Under the pieces are notes generated by a model that saw nothing but the letters and a program-made list of their open reading frames with translations, was not told the DNA's origin and ran no database searches. From contig NZ_JAUSTK010000008.1 in assembly GCF_030812855.1 (NCBI RefSeq), positions 141,853 through 205,852 of the forward strand: a stretch of DNA of 64,000 nucleotides, written 5' to 3'. The translations under genes were made by a program, and so were the position numbers. Position 1 is the stretch's first letter. Every line of letters begins with the position of its first letter. Below, piece by piece: positions 1 to 8,935 of this stretch. The DNA is from Paenibacillus wynnii. Lineage in GTDB: Bacteria > Bacillota > Bacilli > Paenibacillales > Paenibacillaceae.

Positions 1-401
1 AAAGTAAGCTCATTTTTAAAGTGTCCAAAGAAGTCTACTTCCAGAACATGTCCTCTTTCCCAATGGTCAGATGTCCATTTGGAGGTTGTTTTATCCTCCT
101 TGTCATCGACATACCTTAGCAATCCACCTGCCCATTTTAAACCGTAATCAAGACGGTAATCAATCAGAACTTTAAAAAGTCTGTCTAGATTTTCTCGAAT
201 GTCAATAACCAATTCGGCATCTGTTCTACTTTTAGGTGCTGGAGTCAAGGTTTCTATTGCTAATAATTTTTCTTTAATTCGTTGAGCTTTCAAATTCACT
301 ACTCCTTCTGGTTTAAATTCTTTCCCTAAAAGACGTTAATAGCTTACGAGTTTCGACAGTAACAAAGCTATTTCGTCATAAAGTAACTATTCTCGAATCA
401 A
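1..401 (-). pseudogene. PemK/MazF-like toxin gene, 5' part, two in-frame stops
   Basis: A TTG at 401 follows a strong AGGAGG site at 9-nt spacing and opens a frame that continues to the window edge, but a TAG (387-389) and a TAA (336-338) interrupt it. After the second stop the frame reads RLLGKEFKPEGVVNLKAQ and ends in RGHVLEVDFFGHFKNELT. That last segment resembles the start of a PemK/MazF fold (RGDVVLVDFG-type strand) after a longer N-terminal region, as in some Bacillus proteins; this match is from memory and tentative. A shortened product could restart at GTG 299 or TTG 293. The 3' end lies outside the window. The intact reading frame either side of the stops suggests recent decay. Confidence 0.55.
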
Positions 402-952
402 CGCTCATTCCCTCCTATTGAACTTTGGAAAGTCAGTTAAATTAATTCAAAGGGGCAATTGACAAGCTCATCCGATGTTTTGATGGCAATAAAAGAGTCT
501 ATTTTAAACCTATTAATGAAACCATATAGTTTCATGTGCCTTCTGATTCTTTGAACTTTCTGTGATGCCAAATTACGAAAGAAATAATACAATTACAAAT
601 GAAAGTTTAAATCAGGGGGGGATTATTCATGGGTACATCGAAAAGGAAAGCTTCTGAAAAATAAAAAAACTCTTATCAGAGGGTGTTCGCCTCCCTAGAG
701 TGATATGCTGAACCGTATCATAAGTAGGAGCAAGTTTTTTCTTATTTTTGATATGTGAATCAGAGAGGTTACCGACAAACTAAGGAATTTTTGCGTCATT
801 TCTAAATATATGCTTTGCAGGAAACACCCCATATGTTAAGCTTTATTGCATAAAAGCGCTTTATTGCATAAAAGCTTAAAAGTGATAAAGTGAAATGATG
901 AGAACGATAGGACGCTTAACCGTTTGGATTTATATTTTGCAAGGGGGAAACC
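402..952. other. AT-rich intergenic stretch with no convincing gene
   Basis: No open frame here has coding character. There is a small stem at about 515-534 (ATGAAAC/GTTTCAT), a purine-rich AGGGGGG stretch at about 615-621 before a 12-codon frame, and a tandem dyad listed separately. The composition is more AT-rich than the housekeeping region, consistent with accessory or decayed DNA. Confidence 0.5.
838..877. promoter_or_regulatory. Tandem 18-bp dyad, possible operator
   Basis: The 18-mer GCTTTATTGCATAAAAGC occurs twice back to back (840-857 and 858-875) inside a 40-bp stretch that is itself near-palindromic (AAGCTT at both ends, 16 of 20 positions symmetric). It lies about 75 bp upstream of the epimerase start. 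Adjacent identical half-symmetric sites are typical of repressor binding, but the regulator is unknown. Confidence 0.4.
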
Positions 953-1867
953 ATGAAGATACTAATGCTTGGAGGTACTTATTTTATTGGTTTGTCGATT
1001 GTGCGCAGGCTGCAGGGTAGAGGACATATTACGATGGTAAACCGTGGGAGCAGATCGATTGATATCCCCGGAATCAATCTTATTAAATGCGACAGGAGAA
1101 ATACAGAAGAGCTAGCGAAAGCCCTTATAGAAGATTACGACATCGTTGTAGACGTTTCTGCTTATGAGCCGTCGGATATTCATAGCGTCCTTACGTGCTT
1201 GAAGAAGCCGCCGCAAAAATATTTCTATATTAGCTCTGCGGCCGTATATAACAGAGAAGGGTCCGCTCCTCCTTTTGACGAAAATGCTTCTGGCGGGGGA
1301 GATTCGATCTGGGGTGATTATGGTGCTTTGAAGTATGAATGTGAGCAAATATTAGGTGAGCATATGCCATCGCAATTGTTCATTCTTCGTCCACCATATG
1401 TGTATGGACCGCATAATTATCTTGAGCGGGAGCAATTTATTTGGGCGCGGCTACTCCATCAAAAATCTGTTTTCGTTCCGGGAGACGGGCAAACCCGAGT
1501 GCAGTTTTGTTATGTGGAGGATATCGCAAGTTTTATTGAACATCTCATATTTAGATCGGACGTTGCGCCGGGAGCATACAACATCGGAGAGAATCGATAC
1601 TATTCGTTTCAGGAATATATCGAGCTGTTAGCCGAGGTCAGTCAAACGACACCTATTATTCGCTATGTCAATGATCCGAAAGTAAGCGCGAGGACTTATT
1701 TTCCTTTTCGGAATGATGACTTAACCCTAAATGTGAACAAAATTATCCGCATACCGGGTTATAGTACAACAACGTTTTTGGATGGAATACGCCAAACATA
1801 CGAATGGTTCAATGCCCACGGGAGTATTTTTTATACACCGACTGAGCAAGAGAAAGCATGGTACTAA
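953..1867 (+). CDS. NAD-dependent epimerase/dehydratase (extended SDR)
   Basis: The 304-residue protein begins with MKILMLGGTYFIG, the glycine-rich Rossmann motif (GGTxFIG) of extended short-chain dehydrogenases. A serine/tyrosine region (YISSAAVYNRE at about 93-103) and an LRPPYVYGP motif near 145 fit sugar-nucleotide epimerase/reductase enzymes acting in the cytoplasm. The start is set by an AAGGGGG site 6 nt before the ATG. It stands alone between decayed genes, so its substrate cannot be inferred. The length is normal for the family and no disruption is seen. Confidence 0.85.
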   Translation: MKILMLGGTYFIGLSIVRRLQGRGHITMVNRGSRSIDIPGINLIKCDRRNTEELAKALIEDYDIVVDVSAYEPSDIHSVLTCLKKPPQKYFYISSAAVYNREGSAPPFDENASGGGDSIWGDYGALKYECEQILGEHMPSQLFILRPPYVYGPHNYLEREQFIWARLLHQKSVFVPGDGQTRVQFCYVEDIASFIEHLIFRSDVAPGAYNIGENRYYSFQEYIELLAEVSQTTPIIRYVNDPKVSARTYFPFRNDDLTLNVNKIIRIPGYSTTTFLDGIRQTYEWFNAHGSIFYTPTEQEKAWY

Positions 1868-2179
1868 TATCTTGGGGATTTATTCTACAAAAAAAGGACA
1901 TCTGTAAAAAGAATGGCCTTAAAACTTGCCGCTACAGACAGCGCGGTGAACCGTATTATATATTCAAATATCACCGCTACGCGCTACTCCCTCTATGGGG
2001 AATCACTTTTCTCTTGAATGCTCGTTATATCTTAGGTTTCTGATTTTATTCGTTCAGTGCAGACGACTTTATGGTGGAATCAAGTTGAAATCGAAGAAAA
2101 TGTTGGGACGAGGAAAAGCGCAAAAGAACATCTCCTTAACCACAGTCTGAAGAAAGTGGTTACTTAGGTAAATTGTGGT
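1868..2179. other. Non-coding stretch with an inverted repeat
   Basis: No gene is supported. An exact 7-bp inverted repeat, GCGGTGA (1943-1949) and TCACCGC (1971-1977), could form a hairpin downstream of the epimerase, but no T-run follows, so a terminator role is uncertain. Confidence 0.4.
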
Positions 2180-3226
2180 TGCACTTATGGATCTTCACAT
2201 TCCTCATGGAGGTCAACCCTCCCAAGTCTCACAGAGTCTACGCTCCCACATTCCTTCATTCAACCTGTCCATGAGGTGGAGGTCAGATATGCTGCCCGAC
2301 AGGATCTTCGTCCGTATGATAGTTTCGTTCCGACTCATCAGTGCTTCAGTTGTCTGTATTTCACTGCTTTGGTTCGAACGCTAATGAACTATTGCTTCGT
2401 TATGCTGCCGTACTTAAAACATTGAATCGAGGGATATCCTGCAACATCTTTACTTCACTGAACTCATGGCCTTTTTTCATAATTCCGAATAGAACTCGAA
2501 TTAATTTGTTACACAACGCGATTAACGATTGCATCTTTTTAAGCGGATTGTCTGGTCGTTTGGTGTAGTACTCATGCAAAGCCTTAAAAGCCCTATTCTT
2601 CGCCACCAGCGGCATTATAACTCGGAAGAGCAAAGCTCGAAGCCTTTTCCTTCCCCGCTTAGTGATCTTGGTCTGTCCTTTGTGCTTTCCAGATGTATTC
2701 TCTTTTAGGTTCAACCCAGCAAGCTTTATAAGCTGTTTGGGATGATGGTAGTTGCCGATATCGCCTATCTCTGCGAGGAAACCGGCCACTGTATCTCTAC
2801 CGACTCCTGTGATTGCTAGCAAATGATTAACGCCAGGAATCTGATGGAGAAGTTGAAGGTGTTCGCGAATTTTCATAGCTTCACGCAGCTCTGCATAGAT
2901 GCCTTGTGGAATATTCGGTACGGCGTATCTCCCGTCTTTGACAAGCTGTGCGATGACCTTGGCGTCCTTAATGTCGTTCTTAGTTGGTGAATTGTCGTCT
3001 AATTCTTTACTCTTTTTAACGTGCAACGGATTTACCACGCCAAAGACAATCGTCTTTTCTCTGAGGTAGTGTGCAAGATTCAGCCAATACTGACCGGTGG
3101 GTTCCATACCTACCACGACATCTTCGCATCCGTGTTCCGACATAATTTTCCGGAACCAGTTTACGAATAACTCAAACCCTTCCAAGCTGTTTTCAAACGA
3201 AATTAATTTCCTCTTTTAACCAATTT
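2180..3226 (-). mobile_element. IS110-family insertion sequence remnant
   Basis: This combines the damaged transposase gene and about 220 nt of non-coding DNA downstream of its stop. In IS110/IS1111 elements a long non-coding end carries the bridge (seekRNA) guide, so the 2180-2399 stretch may be its remnant; that is inference. Element ends were not resolved because IS110 elements lack conventional inverted repeats. Confidence 0.5.
2400..3215 (-). pseudogene. IS110-family transposase, truncated and internally deleted
   Basis: The readable product carries the IS110 DEDD-domain segment (VVVGMEPTGQYW, then NPLHVKKSKELDDNSPTKND followed by DAKVIAQLV) and the C-terminal IS116/IS110/IS902 domain (QIPGVNHLLAITGVGRDT, KLAGLNLKENTSGKHKG). 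Full-length family members are about 400 residues. Here only 261 are read from TTG 3185, or about 272 from the upstream stop. The first part with the leading acidic residue is missing. The two domains are fused at about residue 110 (REHL|QLLHQIPG, near base 2855), where relatives have a coiled linker of well over 100 residues. It is almost certainly inactive. Confidence 0.85.
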
Positions 3227-3247
3227 ATTAAGCTAATCATTGTCAAT

Positions 3248-3472
3248 TCAATCAAAAAAACTCAAACGGCGCGCACCAATTGAATATCGGCACGCACTGG
3301 CTGCATAGCTTTTTTCATCTGTCCACTTGATAGGGATATGACCATCCAGAAGTCTACTGAGCTGATAACCGCCATCGATCAGAAGTTTCTCCACCGGAAA
3401 GTCTTCAATCGGCGGTACATGCTGCAGTCCGGCGTTATTTACCAAGATATCAAGTTTCTTGAATGACTTTAA
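3248..3472 (-). pseudogene. Short-chain dehydrogenase gene remnant
   Basis: The frame reads KKLDILVNNAGLQHVPPIED, the central NNAG motif region of SDR enzymes such as 3-hydroxybutyrate dehydrogenase. It then jumps within a few residues to LLIDGGYQLSR, which resembles the C-terminal DGGY segment of the same family. The catalytic Ser and YxxxK region is absent, and a stop precedes the NNAG part instead of the nucleotide-binding N-terminus. An internally deleted and 5'-truncated SDR gene explains this best. The last 30 residues are not recognised. Confidence 0.55.
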
Positions 3473-3634
3473 AACCGGGCAAAGTTTTTACAAAAAGGTT
3501 TTTAGGATTGAAAGTTAGATGAAAATAGACAATAACTAGTCCCTTTGATTTAAAAAATGAAATAAGGGAATATAAACTATATAATACAAATATAAAAGTG
3601 CAGAGATATATAAAGCATGAGAAGAGGAGTTATT

Positions 3635-4306
3635 ATGGACAGCTGTTTATTTATACACGGCTTTACAGGCGGAGTTTTCGAAATCTCTCCCTTGTCCCAA
3701 TATATGGAGAAAAACAATTATCGTTCTACCACATTTACACTAAAGGGACACGGTGGAACCAAGACGGATCTTCTAAATTCCAGCAGGCATGATTGGCTAA
3801 AAAGTGCTGAGGAGCAATTAACGAAGCTTTTAAAGGAGAATGAAGGAGTTCATTTAATCGGGTTTTCCACGGGTGCACTAATCGCTTCCCGCCTATCTGT
3901 TCAATACAAAGCCCGGGTCAAGTCCCTTACTTTACTGTCCGCACCTGTATTCCCGCTAAATCCTGTAGAAATCATCAAGACGTTAGGCAGTTTTTCGATG
4001 CTTAAGAATTACGCCAACAAGTTTGGATCTACTCCACCCAAAGCTACGAAGGAGTTTCAACGGATGGTTCGCGAGAGTTTTGAAATTTATCCCCAGATTG
4101 AGACGCCGACCCTAATCGTTCAGGGAAAACGTGACCATCTGGTCAAAACAAAAAGTGCTGCGTATCTGAAGGATACCATTATGGCTCCCCGCAAAGAAGT
4201 GCTGCTCGTGGACAAAAGTGGCCATATGGTGTGCCATTGCGAGGATAGTGACCGTATTATGAATGAAGTGCTGCAGTTTATTGAGAGTGTTGGATATAAT
4301 CCATAA
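3635..4306 (+). CDS. Alpha/beta hydrolase (carboxylesterase-like)
   Basis: A 223-residue single-domain hydrolase. HGFTGG near the N-terminus forms the oxyanion-hole region, GFSTG is the nucleophile elbow (GxSxG), and GKRDHLV and SGHMVCHCE supply the likely acid and histidine. The size and the GFTGG motif resemble Est30-type carboxylesterases that hydrolyse short-chain esters in the cytoplasm. An upstream in-frame ATG at 3617 exists, but the AGAGGAG site is placed 5 nt before the ATG at 3635, which was chosen. It is followed by a bidirectional terminator shared with the convergent peptidase gene. Confidence 0.85.
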   Translation: MDSCLFIHGFTGGVFEISPLSQYMEKNNYRSTTFTLKGHGGTKTDLLNSSRHDWLKSAEEQLTKLLKENEGVHLIGFSTGALIASRLSVQYKARVKSLTLLSAPVFPLNPVEIIKTLGSFSMLKNYANKFGSTPPKATKEFQRMVRESFEIYPQIETPTLIVQGKRDHLVKTKSAAYLKDTIMAPRKEVLLVDKSGHMVCHCEDSDRIMNEVLQFIESVGYNP

Positions 4307-4309
4307 AAA

Positions 4310-4355
4310 AAAACCGCCACAAGGATAGCCGTTATGGTGTCCTGTTGGCGGTTTT
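4310..4355. terminator. Bidirectional rho-independent terminator
   Basis: The inverted repeat AAAACCGCCA...TGGCGGTTTT with A/T tracts on both sides lies between two convergent genes and can serve both. Confidence 0.85.
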
Positions 4356-4365
4356 GCATATTTCA

Positions 4366-5445
4366 TTAACGGCTTTTACTTTTGCTCCTTAACGCGCGGC
4401 GCTCGCCATTCTCCCACTGCTTCAATAGAGGGTAGGGATCAAATGCCCATTCAATGATTCCCCTGTCCCGGTAAATCCCATAATGCAGGTGAGGGGGGAA
4501 TTTCCCTTGAGTGCCCGGTTTTCCGTAGCCGGAGCTACCGACCCAACCGATTGTTTGGCCGGGTTTTACAATCATTCCTTGAGCTAGAGACTTCTCGTAC
4601 CCGGCTAAATGGGCGTAATAATGGTATCGATTATCTATATCTCGAATACCTACACGCCATCCACCGTAACGATTCCAGCCCTTTGTCTCAACAATGCCGT
4701 AACAGGTGCTTCGAACCGTCATTCCATGAGGCGTGAATAGATCAGTCCCTTCATGGATTCGGGCTCCACCCCAGCTTCGGCCTGTACCCCAAGTGCTTCG
4801 GTAGGAGTAAATTTTGCCAAGCGGCAGAGGAAAGGCGTTACCGGTTAGATCAAGTTGGCCGAAATGCTCGTACAGAGTCGCGAACTGAGTGATTCGTTGT
4901 GATGCCCTCCCATAATGATAGTACTCCCAGGTAGCTATACTGAAGTCACTTGCAGAATTACCGTATCGCATCAGATGGCTGGCCATGCTGTATAAAAGAT
5001 CAATATCATTATAAGGATCAGCGATACCGTCACCAGAGCCATCCCGGCCAAAACCATGAAAGAAACTTATGGATGCAGGTGACTTGTCATCCTGATCAGG
5101 GTTAAGCGGGCCGCACCACACAGGGGCAGGGATTGTAATTCCAGTAAGGCGGCCCGGGTCAGGAGGACTTTCCTTACTTTTTTTGGCGATTGTTCTTTCG
5201 TATTGATCGATTGCGGCTAAACGGAACCAAGGAATGCCGGTGACTGCAGACATTTGTTCGTACAGCTCTTTACGGGATGTAAAAAGGTCACCTTGGTTGT
5301 TAGGGCTCTTAATGCTGCCTGCAGTCTGAGGGGGGGAACTACCCTCTGCTTCTAAGGTGGAAATATCAAAACATCCAAACAAGATTGCTGCTGCAGATAG
5401 GCTTAACAGCGACCTTTTTAGTATACGTCTCTTGAAAAGGGACAC
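4366..5445 (-). CDS. yunA: M23-family peptidoglycan peptidase (YunA-like)
   Basis: The 359-residue protein has an N-terminal signal/anchor (RRILKRSLLSLSAAAILFGC, with a possible lipobox Cys) and a C-terminal LytM/M23 zinc peptidase domain: HEGTDLF supplies the first zinc ligands and HLHYGIYRD the H-x-H motif. It should cleave peptide cross-links outside the membrane. The middle part (GFGRDGSGDGIADPYNDIDL) is also found in YunA-type proteins. The start is GTG with AAGGAGG 10 nt upstream. Position beside lipA, divergently oriented, matches the yunA-lipA neighbourhood of Bacillus, which supports the name. Confidence 0.8.
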   Translation of the reverse strand: MSLFKRRILKRSLLSLSAAAILFGCFDISTLEAEGSSPPQTAGSIKSPNNQGDLFTSRKELYEQMSAVTGIPWFRLAAIDQYERTIAKKSKESPPDPGRLTGITIPAPVWCGPLNPDQDDKSPASISFFHGFGRDGSGDGIADPYNDIDLLYSMASHLMRYGNSASDFSIATWEYYHYGRASQRITQFATLYEHFGQLDLTGNAFPLPLGKIYSYRSTWGTGRSWGGARIHEGTDLFTPHGMTVRSTCYGIVETKGWNRYGGWRVGIRDIDNRYHYYAHLAGYEKSLAQGMIVKPGQTIGWVGSSGYGKPGTQGKFPPHLHYGIYRDRGIIEWAFDPYPLLKQWENGERRALRSKSKSR

Positions 5446-5684
5446 TTTGTAACAACCTCCTTTGCCTGGAATATAGATCAGGGATGAAGACAGGAACCTT
5501 TTCTATATATTGAGGAAAAAAGGTGTTTCTTATCCGTTTTAACTTAAAGCTTTTGAAAATTCAGTTTATTTCAGGCTGTTTTTTAAACTGCGGCTTTCCA
5601 CAAAAACAGGCAATTACCAACGGCACATGCTATAATATGAGGCAGAACTTCAACAACTATCAGGCGAAAGCGGGGTTTACTACT

Positions 5685-6587
5685 TTGATCAATAAAGGCG
5701 CTAAACAACCAAAGCCGGATTGGATTAAAATCAAACTTACAACCGGTGATAATTATCAAGATATTAAAGGTATGATGCGTTCCAAAACTTTACATACCGT
5801 ATGTGAGGAAGCTCGTTGCCCGAACATCTACGAATGCTGGGCGAATCGGACGGCTACTTTTATGATTCTTGGTGATATTTGTACCCGTGCTTGTCGTTTC
5901 TGTGCCGTAAATACCGGATTGCCTACCGAACTTGACTTGCAGGAACCGGAACGCGTCGCTGAAGCAGCAGAAGGCATGAACCTCCGACATTGTGTTGTGA
6001 CAAGTGTAGCCCGTGATGATTTGAAGGACGGCGGCTCGACTATCTTTGCTGAAACCGTGGCTGCTATTCGCAGACGTCTTCCCCTCTGCACGGTAGAAGT
6101 GTTGATTCCTGATTTTTTGGGAGAACGTGATAGCTTAGAAATTGTAATGAACAGTAACCCGGATATTCTGAATCATAATATTGAGACGGTGGAACGGATG
6201 TCGGACCGAGTTCGGGCCAAAGCCAAATACCGTCGCTCTCTGGAGCTCCTGCGCAGAGCTAAAGAGATTAAACCTGACATCCCAACGAAATCAAGCATCA
6301 TGCTTGGTGTTGGTGAGGAATGGGACGAAATTTTACAAGCAATGGATGACTTACGGGCGGTGGATTGTGATATTTTGACTTTAGGTCAATATTTGCAGCC
6401 TTCTCCAAAGCATTTAGACGTGGAGAAATACTATCATCCAGATGAATTTGCCCGTTTGAAGGAAGAGGGGGTGAAGCGGGGCTTCAGTCACGTTGAGTCT
6501 GGACCGCTTGTCCGCAGCTCCTATCACGCACATGAGCAGGTCAAATCTGCTGCCCAGCGCCGTGAAGAGCGTGTAATCTCGGGTTAA
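5685..6587 (+). CDS. lipA: Lipoyl synthase LipA
   Basis: This radical-SAM enzyme inserts two sulfurs into protein-bound octanoyl groups to make lipoyl cofactors. Both iron-sulfur clusters are visible: the auxiliary cluster ligands C40-x4-C45-x5-C51 ([12 protein letters not shown]) and the radical-SAM CxxxCxxC at 66, 70 and 73 (CTRACRFC). The C-terminal RSSYHA serine motif is present. The frame is open further upstream, with an ATG at 5637. A TATAAT at 5631-5636 directly before it would place transcription start near 5643, so the TTG at 5685, preceded by GCGGGG at 9 nt and leading into the conserved KPDWIK, is favoured. The start remains uncertain. Confidence 0.95.
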   Translation: MINKGAKQPKPDWIKIKLTTGDNYQDIKGMMRSKTLHTVCEEARCPNIYECWANRTATFMILGDICTRACRFCAVNTGLPTELDLQEPERVAEAAEGMNLRHCVVTSVARDDLKDGGSTIFAETVAAIRRRLPLCTVEVLIPDFLGERDSLEIVMNSNPDILNHNIETVERMSDRVRAKAKYRRSLELLRRAKEIKPDIPTKSSIMLGVGEEWDEILQAMDDLRAVDCDILTLGQYLQPSPKHLDVEKYYHPDEFARLKEEGVKRGFSHVESGPLVRSSYHAHEQVKSAAQRREERVISG

Positions 6588-6597
6588 CCCCCCCAAT

Positions 6598-6767
6598 AAA
6601 TTTCAGTGACCGAAGGAACGAAGAGAAAGTTTGAAGCTGGAGAAGTGAAACGTTCGCCTTTATCCTCGGATTTCAACCGCTACTGCGGTTTAATAAAAGA
6701 AATCAGAGGATAACAGCGATCGGAAGCTCAAACTTGTCGCGAAGTGACGTTTAGGTCACTGAAATTT
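6598..6767. repeat. 170-bp palindromic MITE-like element
   Basis: Perfect 14-bp terminal inverted repeats (AAATTTCAGTGACC at 6598-6611, GGTCACTGAAATTT at 6754-6767) enclose nested complementary segments: AAGTTTGAAGCT with AGCTCAAACTT, TATCCTCGGATTTC (6661-6674) with GAAATCAGAGGATA (6699-6712), and a central AACCGC-TACT-GCGGTT hairpin (6675-6690). The whole sequence can fold into one long interrupted stem. There is no coding capacity and no second copy was noticed in this window. It lies between lipA and yutD and would be transcribed if they form one operon. Confidence 0.8.
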
Positions 6768-6801
6768 CAGAACATCATTTTGAAAGGCAGGCGACATTTG
6801 C

Positions 6802-7371
6802 TTGATTGTTATAGGCGGAAAAGGCTATGAGCTCATGTTGGACCATAAAGACGGATGGAATCCGGAGGCATTTCGCGGAAGATACAGCGAGGTGCTGGAA
6901 CGTTATGACTATATTATTGGTGATTGGGGTTACAGCCAATTACGGTTAAAGGGCTTCTACCGAGATAACCACCCCAAGGTAAACCGGGATACGGCGATTT
7001 CAGGTATGGTGGATTACATCAATGAATATTGCAATTTTGGTTGTGCTCATTTTGTGCTGCGGAAGCTCAAAGAACAGCCAGTAGAGGGCTATAAAGACAT
7101 CCTGACCAAAGAACCGCAAGAGTATTTACCTGCGGAGGACATGGGTACGGAATTGCCTTTATCAGAGGATGCTGCCAAAGAGGAACAGTTCAAGGCGTTA
7201 ACCATCAAACAGTCTTCGTCTTCCAGTAAGGACGGAGGTTCGAAGGACAGGCCTGTTAGGGAACATCAGGGTAAGAAGCACAGAGCTAAAGAGGCTCACG
7301 GCAAGAAAAACCCACCGCGCGAAAATCAAGGCAGGCCGTCTCAAGTCCAGCCCTTGGATCAGCAGCAATAA
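6802..7371 (+). CDS. yutD: YutD family protein (DUF1027)
   Basis: The conserved core (DGWNPEAFRGRYSEVLERYDYI ... GDWGYSQLRLKGFYRDNH ... DYINEYCNFGCAHFVL) matches the YutD family, whose function is not established. The core covers about residues 1-95. The remaining ~95 residues are a low-complexity Lys/Gln/Pro-rich tail that makes this protein longer than typical members. The TTG start follows an AGGCAGG site. It is downstream of lipA, as in Bacillus, across the palindromic element. Confidence 0.85.
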   Translation: MIVIGGKGYELMLDHKDGWNPEAFRGRYSEVLERYDYIIGDWGYSQLRLKGFYRDNHPKVNRDTAISGMVDYINEYCNFGCAHFVLRKLKEQPVEGYKDILTKEPQEYLPAEDMGTELPLSEDAAKEEQFKALTIKQSSSSSKDGGSKDRPVREHQGKKHRAKEAHGKKNPPRENQGRPSQVQPLDQQQ

Positions 7372-7409
7372 AGCTAAAGACAGGGTCTGTTCATACATTT
7401 TCCCACAAA

Positions 7410-7450
7410 AAAACAGCAAGCTTCCAGATGATCTGGGAGCTTGCTGTTTT
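7410..7450. terminator. Bidirectional terminator
   Basis: The stem AAAACAGCAAGCT...AGCTTGCTGTTTT is flanked by A and T tracts and lies between convergent genes. Confidence 0.88.
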
Positions 7451-7451
7451 A

Positions 7452-8900
7452 TTATTTAATCGACAATTTTAATTGGTTTTGAGAGGCATTATAGCTCCAT
7501 ACCAAGGTAGGAAATTTCTTCTTGAAGGAATCCAGCTGAATATAGGTTTCATCATTTTGGGAGATAGCCTCTTTGGTCGACATTGCGAATCCAGCGGATT
7601 TGCCGGCTCCATTGGTGACAATGACCTTCTTGTTCTTGGCATCCCAGGAGACGTCACCCTGAACCATAGCTGCAAGTACCCGTGAAGAAGCATAAATCGT
7701 ATTGCCCTGTTTAATAAGACCAACATTACCGGCAAACGGAGCTCCGTTAATATTCAGAATATGATTATCTCCAGAGGCTTCCAAGGTTGTCATTCCTGCC
7801 AATTGCAAAGCAGTGATTAGCTGTGCTGTTTTACCTTGTACTTCAATATCAGGAGTCAGTCCGATATGATTAAAGTCCTCTTTGCTCGGTGTAAGATATT
7901 TCTGTGTGGTAAGCTTTAGCGTACTCCCGTTAGAGAGTGTAAAGAGACTCTGAATCCGCGCTTTACCGAAGCTTGTTGTACCTACAACCGTTGCGAGTTT
8001 ATTATCGTGCAGCGCACCCGTCAATGCTTCCGAAGCACTGGCAGAGTATTCGTTCATTAGAATGACAACAGGGACGTTAATTTTACTGCCATCCGTAATA
8101 ACAGTAGGCGATAATACTCCGCTGTTATCCTCCGTATACATCATGACACCCTTGTCTATAAACTCAGAGGCGATATTTAACGCGGCATCCATGTAGCCGC
8201 CCGGGTTGTCTCTTAAATCCAACACCATAGATTTCATTCCGGATTCACGCATTTGTTTCAGGACGGCAGTGAACTCCTCATCTGAAGATGCCGAGAAGCC
8301 ACTAATAGCGACATAGGCAATTTTGGGTCCGATGATCGTGCCAGTTACTGAAGTGCTGGCAATCTCATTTCGAGTTACACTAAAGGATTTCGTAATTCCG
8401 TTCCTCTGTACTAACAGTGTCATCTTGGAGCCAGCAACCCCAGTCATCTCATCACCGTCCAAATCGGCGATCTTGACACCATTTATTTTAAGAATCGTGT
8501 CTCCCCGCTTAAGGCCTGCTTTCTCTGCCGGTGAATTGGGAAGAACCTCCTCAATATAGAGCTCTTTCCCCGTATACTGCAATTTGATTCCGATACCGAC
8601 ATATTCCAAATCAACCTGATGCATGAAAGCTTCGGATTCTTCAGCATCGAAATACTGGCTGTAGGGGTCCTCTAACGAATATACCATGCCGTCGATCGCT
8701 GCTCGAACCAGCGCGGCCTTTTCGACTTCTGTAAGATTGTAATTTTCTAAATAATCCATTACTTCTTTAATAATATCCATTTCTGTGCTGGCGGGTACAG
8801 TGTCTGCTGCAGTGTCTGCTGCAGATGCAATCGGACTAAAAACAATGGATAAGGCCAGACAACTGCTAAGAAGGGCTGTCGTTAACTTGGAAAATTTCAT
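7452..8900 (-). CDS. S41 carboxyl-terminal processing protease with stalk domain
   Basis: Domains in order: Sec signal peptide (about 1-28, ending SPIASA), helical region, PDZ domain (about 95-180, with LPNSPAEKAGLKRGDTIL), S41 catalytic domain with the Ser in SASASEAL (about 286-290) and Lys in FGKARIQ (313), and a C-terminal copper-amine-oxidase-type stalk domain (from about 370, with IYASSRVLAAMVQGDVSWD). CtpA/CtpB proteases cleave secreted or membrane substrates at their C-termini outside the cell. The ATG at 8900 is preferred over 8912 because AAAAGGA lies 11 nt upstream of it and directly abuts the other. It is followed upstream by another stalk-domain protein. Confidence 0.9.
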   Translation of the reverse strand: MKFSKLTTALLSSCLALSIVFSPIASAADTAADTVPASTEMDIIKEVMDYLENYNLTEVEKAALVRAAIDGMVYSLEDPYSQYFDAEESEAFMHQVDLEYVGIGIKLQYTGKELYIEEVLPNSPAEKAGLKRGDTILKINGVKIADLDGDEMTGVAGSKMTLLVQRNGITKSFSVTRNEIASTSVTGTIIGPKIAYVAISGFSASSDEEFTAVLKQMRESGMKSMVLDLRDNPGGYMDAALNIASEFIDKGVMMYTEDNSGVLSPTVITDGSKINVPVVILMNEYSASASEALTGALHDNKLATVVGTTSFGKARIQSLFTLSNGSTLKLTTQKYLTPSKEDFNHIGLTPDIEVQGKTAQLITALQLAGMTTLEASGDNHILNINGAPFAGNVGLIKQGNTIYASSRVLAAMVQGDVSWDAKNKKVIVTNGAGKSAGFAMSTKEAISQNDETYIQLDSFKKKFPTLVWSYNASQNQLKLSIK

Positions 8901-8935
8901 ATTCGCATACATCCTTTTATAATTGAATTTTATGA

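Noticed and set aside
629..664. Eleven-residue frame MGTSKRKASEK after an AGGGGGG site
   Set aside because: Too short for coding evidence; no terminator or recognisable homolog.
1858..2384. Several short plus-strand frames downstream of the epimerase and across the IS110 end
   Set aside because: No ribosome sites or protein-like composition; partly within the IS remnant.
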